From Stratiolaelaps scimitus (taxonomy: Eukaryota > Arthropoda > Arachnida > Mesostigmata > Laelapidae), in the NCBI GenBank assembly GCA_019614645.1, contig JABWDB010000011.1, forward strand, positions 7,017,501 to 7,081,500: a stretch of DNA of 64,000 bases, read 5' to 3'. Made by a program: the position numbers and the translations under genes. Shown piece by piece: positions 11,220 to 23,270 of this stretch. Under the pieces are notes generated by a model. The model did no database searches, was not told the origin of the DNA, and was given only the letters and a program-made list of their open reading frames with translations. Numbering within the stretch: position 1 is the stretch's first letter; each line of letters begins with the position of its first letter.

Positions 11220-13100
11220 TTTACTCTATGGCAGCGGAGACTTGACATCAACGAGGGCGGGAACTCTACGGGTTGAAGATGATTCTGGTGGGTGAGTGAT
11301 ACTCGATGATCACGTTCCTTGCCACATTGGCGTGAAGCAATGCGCGACCGCCTAGATAAATGAACATGGCTGACACCCATAGTGATGGTAGAGTGTCCCT
11401 TTGACGAATGTTGGCCAAACGCTACAAATGTTAATCATCATATTAATAGTAAAAAAACACGCGTCTCCTAATTGTTAGACGCTTGTGGATGACTCAGAAG
11501 GCATATCATGATCAGTGACACGAGACATTATCAGGCAAGACATTTAATATCTGACTCATTTCCTTCGCTTTGAATCACGTGAACGCACGCTGGAAAGCAA
11601 AAGCTCCGTCTGCAATCTACATAGATTGCTTATCATACTCGTTCGGTCCTAACTTTCTAATAGAAGGAGAAACGAGCATTAGAGCGATCTTGGCTGGTTC
11701 GGGCGAAGCGTGCGTCTGTTAGGGTAAGCCGATTCTAATCGGGTCGTTGGGCGAGTTCCTACGAATCGCAGATAGTTACTTGATCGATATTGATCGGCAG
11801 TCGTCGTTTGTCACGTCTACCACGTGCTGGCTCCCGTTAACCGAGCAGCTCTGCCAACAGTATGTCATGGCAGGGCGGTAAAGTGACAAGCTTGCTGGAA
11901 GCTTGTGCCAACATACGCACAACGTTTCGCATAACGCGGTTGTTTTTTTTCTCGTTCTCATTGAAATCGTTCTGTCAGCCCCCCCCCCACTAATTAGACA
12001 AATGAACGTGTTGCCGTTGATTCTACTGGAGAAGTTATTACATTCTATCGAGGACATGGAATTGAGACAGCGTACGCTGGCGCGGACGCACAACGTACGC
12101 CTGGCTAGGTCAATGTAAATTACCACTGACCCCATACCATTTGGAAAGTATCCCACAGGACCACCCCCGAATCTCTCTCTCGGGCGCTCGCCTCCGCTCA
12201 GAGTCACGAATCTCGTTTCACGAAGGATTTGTTTCGTATGGGAACCACTTCAGTGAGTCGCATGATAATTGGCTGCGCGAAGCTCATCGGGCGAGATCGT
12301 GCAGCACCCACCGGCGTGGCGTCGTCGCTTGGGATGGAACCACAGCCATATGGCCGATTATTATTGTACGGTGTCCATGTTATGGCCGTGTCGTACACAC
12401 GGAATACAACAGAGATTGCGACGGTAACATTATAGAGAGAATCGGGTGGTCATACCATTCGAGCATACGCCCCTCACTCACCCCGCGATGCTTGAGCTTT
12501 TACCACCGGAAGCGACTTGTGAAGCCTTAATACCTCGTCGTGTGTCAGGCTGCACCAGGACGTGGAACGGTCAGCGTCGATTGGGCAGTACACGAAGGTC
12601 CTCATGTGTTGTCTCATCGAACTTCACCAAGACATCTATTTATCTACCAGCGTTCTCGATTTCATTAGCTGCCCATTGTCGCAGATCGAGTCAGAGACAG
12701 CTCCGATACGGGACGTCGATAAGGGCAAGATATTGTTGTTCATGAAATCCGTGTATAAACCCCGAAGCGAGCTACGGCACCCGGGTTGTCCTGGCTCGGC
12801 CGAAAATGAAAGTCGTCCTTAACACTACACGATATAACAGAGCGGCATCCCATCACCCATGATATTTTTTATTTTTTTTTATTTCTTGACTTCGTCGCGT
12901 CTTGTCATCACATTACGCTATCGTAGTGCTGCGCTTTCTGTGAGACGCGTTGCGGCTCGGAAGATCCAGTGACGGACGAACAGTTCTCGGCAATTCGGCG
13001 ACCCCGAATCGCCTACTGCCGGCCTGTGTCCGTCGGTGTCCTGCGCCGCATACTCTTGCTACTGGAGCTCGCAGGATAGTATTAGAGTTTTGCCGTTACT
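11220..13100. other. unique stretch, no gene supported
   Basis: Overlapping frames of 60-143 codons lie on both strands (11776-12822). Some read like protein, but they compete with each other over the same DNA and show no family motif. A C9 run lies near 11981-11989 and a T-rich run at 12865-12882. Confidence 0.45.
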
Positions 13101-13115
13101 CGACTCGGTGTACGG

Positions 13116-13138
13116 ATATATATATATATATATATATA
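13116..13138. repeat. (TA)n microsatellite
   Basis: About 11 TA units at the left edge of a GC/triplet-rich island (about 13.0-14.2 kb). That island also has TTG/CTG repeats at 13372-13398 and CTG repeats at 13787-13807. Confidence 0.9.
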
Positions 13139-14303
13139 CCCCTCTGTGCACATGCGAAGCCGAACACAAGATGCCAAGCTCCCTTCTGATCTCTCGAGGT
13201 CCGGGGATCTTGTGGCCAGCGCATAGCCGCGGCAGATCTCTGCTGCGTCGGCGCCGCTGGCGATCATCGGCTGCTGTGATTCCTCAGACGCTGGTGTTTA
13301 GCCCTGCCTGCCTGCCTGCCAGCCTATCTATCAGAGCAGTAGGTAGAGACGAGGTGGCTCGCCTGTCGATGTTGTTGTTGTTGTCCGCTGCTGCTGCTCC
13401 GGCCGCTGTCGCCTCGCCGGCCACTGTGGGAGTAACGTGGGAATCTAGGCCAGATGGTTAGCCAGGCAAAGAAAGGTCGACTACAGCCACTCCATAGTAG
13501 GCATCGTGGTAGTGGCACCAGCCGCACTGGTGGTGGTAGTAGTACTAGTAGTGGTAGTAATGTCCATACAGCCACTGCCTACGAGAGCGGCTACGATCGG
13601 AGCTTATGTTCGGCTAAGTGTACCTGTTTAGCTGTGTAGCAGCAGAAACAGCAGCAGAAGCGGGTCGCATCGTCGATTTTCGACGGCCGCCGTCTACGCA
13701 GGTCAGAAGAGGCGTTTGCCTGGCGAAACAGTTTCACAATGCCGCCGCCGCCGCTATGGTCGGCAAGTGGTCGAGAAGCGGCCGATGCTGCTGCTGCTGC
13801 TGCTGATCTGCTGCACTGAACGCGGGTCTACCGACGGGCTGCTCGTGGACTGGAGTGCACGCATCAGCTTGTAGCGTCCCACAGTAAAACCAGCGGGAGC
13901 GGCCATGAGGTCCAGTAGACGAGCCAGCAGATGAAGAAGCACAGCGGTCCGAGTCGCGTTACTCTTTGTGGAGCCGCCGCCGCCGCCGAGAGAAAGTTGC
14001 TGCTGGCAGTCTCGTTGGGGAACGAGGCGAGCGTCTGTAGGGTAGAAAGTCGCCGAATTTTGGTGACGCCGAAGGAGATTGTATTTTCGGCAGGTTGAGG
14101 CTGACCCGCCGGCAGACGAACGCTGAGTTGGATGTTTTAGCGCGGACCTCGGCAGCGTCAACGAGTCGGTTATTGCGAGATGAGCGATTGTAAATGAGGA
14201 AATGAGCTCGTCGTCAATATGATGCTTCGACTGAATCGTTGTGGGAGATTATAACGATTTTGTGAATGAACAAAAGAAAAATATGGTAGTCGACAATTGA
14301 TGG

Positions 14304-14386
14304 TAATTATAATAATAATAATATTAATAATAATAATGAAATAACAACGACAACAACAGCAACAACAACAACAACAACAATAATGA
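14304..14386. repeat. (AAT)n then (CAA)n array
   Basis: AAT repeats at 14306-14337 pass into CAA/CAG repeats at 14344-14382. On the minus strand this gives the Leu tail of an 87-codon frame (14324-14587). The non-repeat part of that frame is unrecognised and probably chance. Confidence 0.85.
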
Positions 14387-15018
14387 TAGTATATCCAACG
14401 ATACAGATGAGCCCTGGATGGATTCGTCCGTTCCTGTTATGAGTCTGGAGATAGCCGTGCCCCGTGCTGGCTCGGCCAACACTGAGTCGATCTGTCCGTT
14501 TGAGCCGCTAATATCGCCGTCCAACATCGGGGTGTCACCAGCAGGCGAAACACAGCAAGCGTAACTCCAATATACAAAGGCGTCCATATGGTTACAAGCT
14601 ACTGTAGAATCGAACAGATGACAGACATACCCCGTTAATTAATCCACGTTTCGCTGAAACCCAGCACCGCTTGCGAGTGGTTTCTATTATACATTTAACA
14701 GGTCTGGCCTTTGGTTGAACAACTGTCGTGTACGTTCGACTCTGAAAGCGTTCTTTTTTCCAAGCGTCGATTAATTACAACAGACAAATGAAGCGTTGAA
14801 AATGAAGGTTGAAAATCTCAGATACTTTGCGACAGCACGGTGCATACATCTGAATATTATTAGTAGTATTATTATAATCGATTTGTCAATTGTGATTCGG
14901 AAAAATTTGCACCACATCGAAGACAACTGTCCGGCTAACTCTCGAGCTTGGCCTTGATAATGCTAATCATAGTACTTAATGTAGGCTTGTTTCAGAATCC
15001 GATGGCGGGAACCCTCGC

Positions 15019-15021
<3 letters not shown>

Positions 15022-15052
<31 letters not shown>
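15022..15052. repeat. (TA)n microsatellite
   Basis: About 15 TA units. Two more tracts follow at 15314-15332 and 15685-15712; the three lie within 700 bp. Confidence 0.9.
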
Positions 15053-15056
<4 letters not shown>

Positions 15057-15079
15057 AGCTGAACGGGATTTTCACGGAT

Positions 15080-15178
15080 CTGAGCAACGTGGATTGGCAA
15101 AGGCCAGCAATTAGGTGTGTATTAATTAGGGGCGCCGTAAGATAGTGTGCCACGTCAAGTGGGATGGTTTGGGGGCAA
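15080..15178 (+). repeat. dispersed repeat family F, copy 1
   Basis: The segment GTGGATTGGCAAAGGCCAGC, GGTGTGTATTA, AGGGGCGCCGTAAG and GGGATGGTTTGGG aligns in order with 24115-24200 (ATTGGCTATGGCCAGC, GGTGTGTATTATAGGGGTGC, GGGACGGCTTGGG). Both copies are on the plus strand. No coding or pol III signal is seen, so the class is unknown. Confidence 0.6.
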
Positions 15179-15681
15179 CGCCAAGAACTTGAAACTTCAA
15201 ATCTCTTCAGGCTAGCATCCCACAGGGCGAGCATATATCGTTTGCAGGTGGTTGCGAAACTAGAGCCCAAATCACAACACCTCCAGCATAAGTAAAAAAA
15301 AAAGAAAAAAACAAATATATATATATATATATGCAGTTGTTGACTGATTTGCTGGACAAAACGAACTGTCAACACACTACTGCTGCTGCCAGTCATCCCT
15401 GGCGATGTTGACGCCCAACATTTCAACGGCGACGACGTGCCAACATTTCACGGGAAATCGACAAATTGATCAACTCATTCGTCTGCCCGCGGTGGCATTA
15501 ACAGCGCGGTGGCAAATGGACAACACGATATACACAGCGCTGCGGAGTGTCTCGCACGCAGATGCTGTCGGCTGCCACCGCCGCGGCAGCGGCCACCACT
15601 GAAAGCTGATCCTGATGATGCGTACCATCATTCCGCGCGAGTCCGCCAAAGGTGGGCGCAGCGACGAGTAGATCTTCGAGA

Positions 15682-15712
<31 letters not shown>

Positions 15713-15890
15713 CCAGAAAAAAAACAGGAGACCGCAGGACACGAAGTGAAAAATTCAGCAAAACAAATGAGACAATTTCCGATTTTGAGAGCTTTACCTG
15801 TCTGCCCACGACGAACGGCGACGCTTCGCGGCCTGCCGAACGTTTTGCTCATGGATTTGGTCACGGTGCAGCTGGCGACGCCGTTCGCTA

Positions 15891-16042
15891 CTGCTGCTGC
15901 TGCGGCTGAAGTTGTTGTTCCTGTCCATGTTGTTGTTGTTGTTGTTGCTGCTGCCCATGTTGCTGCTGTTGTTGTTGTTGTTGCTTCTTCTTCTGTTATT
16001 CTTGTTGTTGTTTCTGTTGTTGTTGTTGCTGCTGTTGTTACT
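15891..16042. repeat. (CTG/TTG)n long interrupted array
   Basis: About 150 bp of CTG, TTG, TTC and CCATG-interrupted triplets. Open frames of up to 220 codons pass through it together with the TA tract at 15685-15712. Their translations are Val/Ala, Leu or Cys runs, so they are not genes. Confidence 0.9.
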
Positions 16043-16499
16043 ACCACGCAAAGTCATCGTATCAGGTGTACCCGTAACAATATCGTCACCGGCGGCAGCG
16101 CTTCCGGCGTCGGCGGAACAGAGGCGCTAATGGCGCGCGACATTTACGCGCAATGTGATGACGCTTGTTAGCCGCTGATATATTATATTTCTATATGCGA
16201 TCTGTACACGAGTCGATTATTGCGTCACGCGTTCACGCTAGGGGGGCGGGGGGCGAGGATCGGCTCGCGTTATGGCGGAATGACGAAATATCTACGAATG
16301 CGAACGCCGATTAAGTCCGCTGCTGCTTGTGCTGCTGCTACTGCTGCTGTCGTCGCCGCCGCTGTTTCGCTGCGAAATCGCAACACGAGCTCGGGGAGAA
16401 AACTGTACAAATTCTTCGACAGAGGCGTATATGTTCCATAATCAGGCTCCCATACGCCGCGGTCGGATGCAGGTCACCTCATCTTCGGCCTGATTGCCT

Positions 16500-16600
16500 T
16501 TCCTCCATAACATAACATAACATTTGCGGTTTATTTCCGGAACTGCAATTTTACATACGTTCGATGTTCCATACGAAGGAGCCATGTCGTATCGACAACA
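16500..16600 (-). mobile_element. 3' end of a non-LTR-type retroposon, copy 1
   Basis: The minus strand reads TTGCAGTTCCGGAAATAAAC then CGCAA, then a tandem TTATG tail (three units, about 16506-16521). The same block with only a few changes, followed by a TTGTA tail, is at 34994-35038 on the plus strand. A shared 3' terminus, an AATAAA signal and a short tandem tail are typical of LINE or LINE-mobilised SINE insertions. The open frame just upstream on the minus strand (16531-16869) might be a decayed ORF end, but no reverse-transcriptase motif is visible. Confidence 0.55.
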
Positions 16601-16964
16601 TGTTCCCATGTGTCTGGCAACAATCGGCAAAAGTATCTCAACCCAGTAACCCCGGACCCCATCGGTCTGCGCCAGCCTGAACTGGCCCGGGAGAGCCATA
16701 GTGCTTTCCCCGCAGCACGGCGGCTCGTAAATCTTAACTGTATTCGTAGTAGTAATAATAGTAGCAGCAGCAGCAGTTGTATTCGCAGTTGTCGTAGAAA
16801 GTAGTATGACTCGTGGTTGGATCGTACAAAAAAAGGCAGGTTTTTATTTCTGACTCTTTCATAATGCACATCTTCGTCTCGGGTCTCGTATGCTCCGACA
16901 CACGTTTACCTTAACATATCCCTCAGTCCCCAGCTTTTTGTTCTTCCTGAGACCCCATCACTCT

Positions 16965-17435
16965 TCACGAAGAGCCGCCGCCGCCGCCGCCACCGGGCAT
17001 TCGTGGCCCGGCGTCGTTCCTCGCTGAAGCTTCGCCACGAATCGCTCGTGGAAGACGGATACGTTCGCGAGCGTTTTGTTTCTTGTCTCTACCTCGTCTA
17101 CGGCCGTCCGCGAGGCGTTCTCCGTTGACGTCGTGAATGAGACGAGCGTCTCGGTGCGTTCTCGATGTGCGTCGCGTATCGTGTGTAGCTCGCGTCGTCG
17201 AGGTCGACGTCGCTGGTATATCCGACGTCAACCTGAGATGCAATACGCCTAGTGATTGTGATTCTGGCGGTGCGAATTTCTCAACGGGGTTCTTATGTAC
17301 GTGAGCGCTTTTTACGGCTCCGCTTGTCTCTGGGTCACCGATGCTCAGTCGTAGATATCGAGCGGTGTCTGCGCGCTCTACCCGTCCTCGTGTGACAGTT
17401 TCGTTGTGTTTCTGTTGTTGTGGCGGAAGTGGCAT
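16965..17435 (-). other. 156-codon open frame, unrecognised
   Basis: The minus-strand frame begins MPLPPQQQKHNETVTRGRVE at an ATG (17435). It continues through Thr/Arg-rich sequence and ends in a Gly run encoded by a (CCG)n repeat at 16975-16993. It is the only long frame in this GC-rich block, which argues mildly for it. The Arg/Thr/Ala bias is what CpG-rich DNA gives by chance. I see no domain. If real it would be a basic, disordered protein or an N-terminal exon. Confidence 0.15.
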
Positions 17436-17449
17436 GGGCGATTTTTTGA

Positions 17450-18250
17450 GACGTTTCGTTTTTGTTCGGTCTTAGGTTACTGTCACTAGAATGGATGGCC
17501 CCGTGGTTCCGTTCGCCTTCTGCGGCAGCTTTTACGCGGAGATCCTCCCCCTTTCCATGATATATATATATATATATAGCGTAAAAACAGGATAGGTCAA
17601 CATTGGTTGCTAAAATTTGTCGTCAGCTAGCCCATTCACGGAGTCACACGATGTGTGTGCGCTTGTGTGTGTGTATGTGTGTAAATGAGGTAGTCCTGTC
17701 GAATTGTCCTGTTCTGAGGTACCGAACGGAGCCGGCGACTCCGCGGCTGATCCATGGCTGACTTCGGCGTTGTTCGGCCGTATCGCATCTGACGACTGGT
17801 CAAGGAGTTGGCTCAAATGGAACCGACTTCAGGTCGGTGCTTCGGTGAGGTGCGATCAATCTGTCGACGGAGGCGAGATCCCAGTGCCGAAGTTCTTAGG
17901 CACTTCGCTTCTGGGAGTAGCCTTAAGGCCGCCCATATCGACCCTACAGCCGCAGCCACCTGCTGTTATGGTTGAGGTTCAAGCCAACGGGGGTTGGGGT
18001 ATATTAAAAACGTATAATATCGTTACGCAAATCGAGGTACACTCCAATTCAGTCCAGTCCACGGTCCACTTACATGGGCAGCCATGCGGCGAGTGCTCAC
18101 CGGTCAATACCGCACCGGACTACAGACACCCCGCCCCACCCTCACCGTCTCAATGCTCCGATGTTATCTAGTTCATAGGAGCACAACATGAGCCAAGTGC
18201 CAGAAGTGGAGCCGAACCTACCGAATCGGACGGTGGACCTGTTCAGAATG
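17450..18250. other. no gene supported
   Basis: It holds a (TA)n tract at 17560-17578 and a (GT)n stretch at 17651-17683. A 155-codon frame at 17704-18171 (plus) does not begin at ATG until part way in, and it has no recognisable domain. Confidence 0.4.
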
Positions 18251-18419
18251 AAGTGAGTCTGTCGCGACCCGTTTCATCGGAGCGTGTCGTTGTCGTCGTT
18301 GGTTGGCGACGAACTGGTGCCGCAGCTGACCTGCGTCCTGATGTGAGAAACCACCCTGAGCTCAGCGGCCGAGACCGAAGTCTTCGATCGGCCCCGGGGC
18401 CCCATCAACTAGAATTCGT

Positions 18420-18770
18420 CTACGCGGGGAGGTCTCGACTCAGCCACGACACGATCGGTAGACCAGCGGTTACGGCGTACCCCATCATCTCATATTCGTC
18501 TCCGAGCGCGACCAGCAGATTACACCGGCCTCCGGTGGGAATCCCAACCGCGGCATCGGGTTCGGCTCTGGCGGGGGTGACAAAGAAACCCCCTGCCGGA
18601 GGCCGAAATTCAGGGGGGGCGGGGAGTGGTTTTCCTGCTGCCTCTGCCCGTGGCGCTTGGCCAGCCTCGACAGCCTCAGTGTTCACGATAGACGGTGGTG
18701 GCGGCGGCGACGGCCACGGCTTGTCCCGCACCGCACCGCTGCAGTTCATCTTGAGGAAGAACAGGATCAC
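18420..18770 (-). other. 116-codon open frame, Pro/Ala-rich, unrecognised
   Basis: The minus-strand frame begins MILFFLKMNCSGAVRDKPWP. It then has a proline run (PSPPPPPS, from a (CCG)n-type repeat near 18695-18712) and an Ala/Pro-rich middle, and ends with a more hydrophobic segment (GYAVTAGLPIVSWLSRDLPA). A competing 173-codon frame covers the same DNA on the plus strand. The region is CpG-rich. Either may be chance; no family motif was found. Confidence 0.12.
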
Positions 18771-19254
18771 CTAGCAGTGAAGCACAATACCTATACAGAT
18801 ATTGTGGTTATGCGGCGCCATGAGAAAGTTGGACGCTACAATAGCTAGGAGAAATGATTACAAATGAACACAATTCGTATGACTTTGCACACGGGCACGG
18901 CAAGATCGCCTACCGCTTCGCGGCAGGCTGCCGCCGCCGGCGGGGCCAGATTTGTTCGAGTGTCAGGCTAGAAATCGATTAGGAGCGCGCGGCCCTCAGG
19001 CTATCGTTGCGCGAGTAAGTAGCGGCTGCCGGGCTCTCGTATCCAAATTCGTGTCCACCAGGGCGGATCTCCCTATCGTTCACTGTGTATACGCGTCCGC
19101 CGATTCGACTACTGAGATTGCCAGGCTGAGCGACTGACAACGGAGATGAAACAAGACCCCCACCACGATCTTCCGTTGACGCCATGACGTCGACGCGACA
19201 TATTCGAACGTCGACGGCATCCGCCAAACGAACGAATTCGGTCACCGAACAAAC

Positions 19255-19362
19255 CTGATTTTTGCCCACCTCGTTCGAATCGAACGTCGACGTCTCCCTG
19301 AGCTCGTAGTTCCCATTCGACAGGATATGCACCCACACAGGATGCCCATCGGACGCCCGCAA
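19255..19362 (-). CDS. possible internal 108-nt exon, unrecognised
   Basis: On the minus strand, a T-rich stretch ending GTTCGTTGCAG (acceptor AG at 19364-19363) precedes 108 nt. A CAG|GTTTGT donor follows at 19254-19249. The interval is 36 codons in phase 0-0; in the best-looking frame it reads LRASDGHPVWVHILSNGNYE and then LRETSTFDSNEVGKNQ. That frame has mixed, non-repetitive composition. The caution is that all three frames are open across these 108 nt, and I recognise no family. Treat this as a splice-signal-supported guess. Confidence 0.18.
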
Positions 19363-19685
19363 CTGCAACGAACAACGAACGAATTCATTGTACCTGTCAG
19401 GCTCAGCACGGCCGTTACAACCTTCGAGGAAAGCAGAGTGTCGGCGCCGGCTACGAATCTATTTATGATGAGACAAATATGTATGAAGAGTCTACCCTCG
19501 TGTTCACTTGTGGTCCCCGCTCCCATCCCGTGCAAATACGAAACGATACTCCATCCACCACCCTCAAACAGCAGCAGAGAAAGTGGACATCGGTTTGAAC
19601 AGCGTTGATGACAAGTTTCCATATGCAGTCTCCGCGCAGCTGTTGCACGATAGTGTCCATTATGTCACGAAACGCAGGGTGAAGA

Positions 19686-19762
19686 TGAATGCTATTATTA
19701 TTAATATGATTATTATTACTATTACTATTACTATTATTATTATTATTATTATTATTATAGTA
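19686..19762. repeat. (ATT)n / (ACT-ATT)n array
   Basis: About 25 AT-rich triplets, mostly ATT with interspersed ACT. The Ile or Asn runs in overlapping frames are artefacts of this array. Confidence 0.9.
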
Positions 19763-20095
19763 TACATAGACAGGGATAACACGAGCAGATGACGAATGAT
19801 CGACGACATCTCCTGTGTGGGTGTGACAAATCTTCATGGTATTCTACGCATAACACGCGAACCGAGTCCACCTACGACGTCCGTAAGGGCCAGTCAATCA
19901 GAGAGGACCTTCGCCAATCTTCGCCGACTCAGCTTCTGATCTGTCTCGGTTCCGACTTTCCACGAACAACATCGGATCGAACGTCGAAGCCTTTGGCACT
20001 CGTTTGGTTGAAGGGGATAAGTTAGCAGGCACGGAGCTGGTAAATGCGCGAGTAATTAATTAATTGATTAATTGCCATAGATGGCAATGTCGATC

Positions 20096-20285
20096 CCGGT
20101 GGCGTCGCGCACTCGTGTGCGTCTGCTTTGCAATCGGAGAAGACAGGTAGGCGCTCACGTTGGGGCTCGATGACCACCGTTGCACATTTGCATTTGCACA
20201 ACGGGTTGGCCGCCTTATGGAGCAATGCCGATCGCAGCTCTACCGTAGACCTGAGTTCAATGCTGGCTGCGAGTCAGCCCGGAAA
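20096..20285 (+). repeat. tRNA-derived SINE, family A (full-length)
   Basis: The element reads CCGGTGGCGTCGCGCACTCG (A-box region), TTTGCAATCGGAGAAGACAG, a degraded B box (GGGCTCGATGACC, about 20163-20175), then the body CACATTTGCATTTGCACAAC, GCCGCCTTATGGAGCAATGC, CTACCGTAGACC, and GAGTCAGCCCGGAAA at the 3' end. The same order of blocks is present at 32906-33082 (minus), 53131-53275 (plus), 28596-28740 (minus) and 61655-61800 (minus). Confidence 0.8.
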
Positions 20286-20289
20286 ATTT

Positions 20290-23230
20290 ACTTCACCAAT
20301 CGTTCAGGCGTCCGCGATTCTATGCGCCCATGAATTCGCCGGCACGTCTCGCGGCGACTTGAGGGAACGGGCTAACACAGAAGCGCCCGAAGTCCGAAGT
20401 TAGTCCGCGACCTAACGCACACGAGGTTCAGGGTTTTAACGGGCGAAAGGCCCCCAGTACCAGACGACCACCTTAGTAGGCAGAGTTTTTGTTTTGGGTA
20501 ATGCATTTCGCGTTCAACCTCTTCTAAAAGGCAAAGAAAAAAATAGTTCCCGCCTACATCTAATGGATAAACAGGGAGCACAAACTGCGTACGCGATAGC
20601 GTCGATGAAGCGAGCGTGGATCCGAAGTGGGCCCGATCGACAGCGAGGGCTAATATAATCGACACCTTTGGGCTTTTACTTCGGCGCCAGCCGTTCATCG
20701 TATACGGACGACAGGTACCTATGAACCCGTGCGGCGTTAGACACCTTCGTGGCGACGCATCTGCGACGGATGTCTCGACCGTTCCACTCCGAGACGAGGG
20801 AGCAGCCTCACGTGAGGTACATGCATATATTCACTACTACTGGGAACGTTACAAATCTTCGTTAGGTAGCTGCTACCGTCTTGTTCGCTGAGACAGCGTC
20901 GGACGCCCGGTGGCTTGGGAGGACTCCCTTTACAGAATTCTCGGGGGGGGGGGGACAGGCAGAGAGCGAGAGAGAGAGGAATAGAGCAAGAGATGTGGAT
21001 AGTCTACTATAACGCAGTGTACCGTCAATAGAGGAAGCATAAGAAGCTGAATGTAATTGGGGGACGGATGCGCGATGCTCTCGTCACAAACATAGCCCGC
21101 GCCCTTCTCGGCGTCCTGGAACGATCATCGGCGCCCGGGCGACGAGACTTGGCTGGGAGAATATTTTTCTGCGTGCCGGATTCCGCGCCACCGAATTGTC
21201 ATCAGCCTGCCATACGCGTACACCAGCTAACATACGATGGTGTCATTATGCGAGAATGATCATTGAGAAATCACCGCTTCAAGAAAAAAGAAATGCTTCT
21301 TAAAAAAATCGAAACAACAAGAAAAACCCCCATAAAAATATCACTGTGCCACTTTGCCCTCAACCCCAACCGAGAACGACCCTCGAATGAAAAGAACCCC
21401 CCGCAACCACCTTGCTCTTCGCAAATTTCATTAAAAGAAAAAACCAAGAAAAAAAGCCAGAACAGCAAGCCAACTTTCGTCAGGGTCCGCAACGATGTCG
21501 TGCACTCTCGCTACTTCCGTCTAGGTAAACAACGTGAAGGCATTATGGAAGAAAGCTTGCTAGTAATCCCCGTCATCATCATTGTTACTGCTGTTACTGC
21601 TGTTGCCGCTGCTTCTGTAGACGGCAATCGTCCAATATCTCAAACGGTAGCGATTCTCATTGGGCAACGTCGGTTGGCGCTCGTCCCGTAAGAACACATT
21701 CAAAGCAGCTGTTAACAATCTCAACATCGTATGCGCTCACAGGGGGGAGGGCGGGGTGGAGATAGCTTCGTCCGAAAACTGATCATTCCGCAAAATTCGC
21801 CGACATTTTTATTATTACCATTGATATTATTGATGTTATTATTATTATTATTATTAATTATCATCATTGTTATTATCAAACCTAGCCATTTTCCGTTATT
21901 ATTAATTCTTCCGACATCGACTTGTTCCTCGAGCAGTAAGCGATCGCGTTCATCATTCGTCTCCTGATACACGATTGGCCGCGCACAGCGGCAGACGCGC
22001 ATGCAGCAGCCACAACCCGTGGCCTTCATCCGTCCAGCCACGAGAGCGTATGGGCGCGCGCAATCGAACGGCCACGGCAATATTTTCCCCTTTTTCGCTT
22101 ACAAACACACCCCGTTCTAGTTGTGGGCTGTTCGTCGCTGTTCTCGTTGGCTACTATGACGCGAGCGTTGATTTCTACCATACCTATCGCATGATATCGT
22201 TCCGATGGCTCGGAGGCGGATCACAGTTCGTCATGTGTTGATTAGGCTACGCGACGGCTGGCGTCCACTCTCGGCGACCCGTCGTCATTATCTGGCGTGC
22301 TGTGTCACGCAAATCTCGCCGCGATTCGAACTATCGCGGGAGTTGTTGTTCTCGCTCTCTCTCTCTCTTTCTCTCTCTCGCTGCCTCTCGATGTTTGCTC
22401 GCTATTCTGCTATGATATTTTATTGACAACTGCGCAGCCACTCGAGCGAGATCGCGCCGCCGGCGATCGGGTCCGACTCGAGGCTCGAGAATGGAAGGCT
22501 TCTACGTTCCCGTAGCCGCTGATAAGCCGGCCGGGCGCTGGGACGCGCCCCATTCCTCCACGGCAACGTATACGGCGAATGTGAGCACACACGCGCGCGT
22601 CACACTCGCGAGATCAGAAATAAAAACAACCATTTGTGCTAGCGTATACGCGCTGTTCGCGGAGCAGATACGGCAAAAAGGCCGGCCGGAGCCGCCACCG
22701 CACGGGTGTCGCTGCCGGGCTACGTTAAATGTCACGAACAAGCTAAAGCTATTTGTCACCCTTGCCGGCCTACGACCGTCGATTTCTCGTATGATCTCGT
22801 AGGTGAATGCCAATCTTGCTAAGACGCTGACCTCCTCAACTGTTGTGGTTGTTGCTGGCGGCCGGGCATGCATCGACAGTCGGGGCCGACATCAGAGCGG
22901 GTAGATACTGCAGCGTTCCATTCGTTTTACGCGTTTCAGAAGCTGCTCCCTGCTGCCGCTGCCGTTCGCTTTGTTTGTGTCCGCTGCAATCTGTAGCGAG
23001 TTACGTTTGTGGACACTAGGCGGCCGTGTTGTTTGCTGTGCGACAGTTTCGTTCGCCGGCTGGTCAGAGCGCAAGGACGGAGCGCGGCGGGCGGTATCGC
23101 GGAACGGGCGCGATCCGCCGAGTCCGTCTGAGGGACGCTGCTTCTCAGGTCTGACCACCTCGCCAGTGTAGGGTGGTTGAACACGTTGGCATGGACGATG
23201 TCAGCCATAGCCTCGACTCCTGACCTGAGC
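20290..23230. other. no gene supported; simple repeats
   Basis: It holds a G11 run at 20943-20953, GA-rich DNA at 20962-20990, an A-rich stretch at 21284-21330, TTA/ATT triplets at 21825-21860 and (CT)n at 22347-22380. The 142-codon plus frame at 21263-21691 begins in an A-rich tract (KKK...), and I reject it as a gene. Confidence 0.45.
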
Positions 23231-23231
23231 G

Positions 23232-23264
<33 letters not shown>
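23232..23264. repeat. (TA)n microsatellite
   Basis: About 16 uninterrupted TA units followed by CACATACATG. Confidence 0.9.

Positions 23265-23270
<6 letters not shown>

Noticed and set aside
15509..16171. 220-codon plus-strand open frame, the longest in the window
   Set aside because: It runs through (TA)n and (CTG/TTG)n repeats; the translation is Tyr-Ile and Val/Ala runs with no domain.
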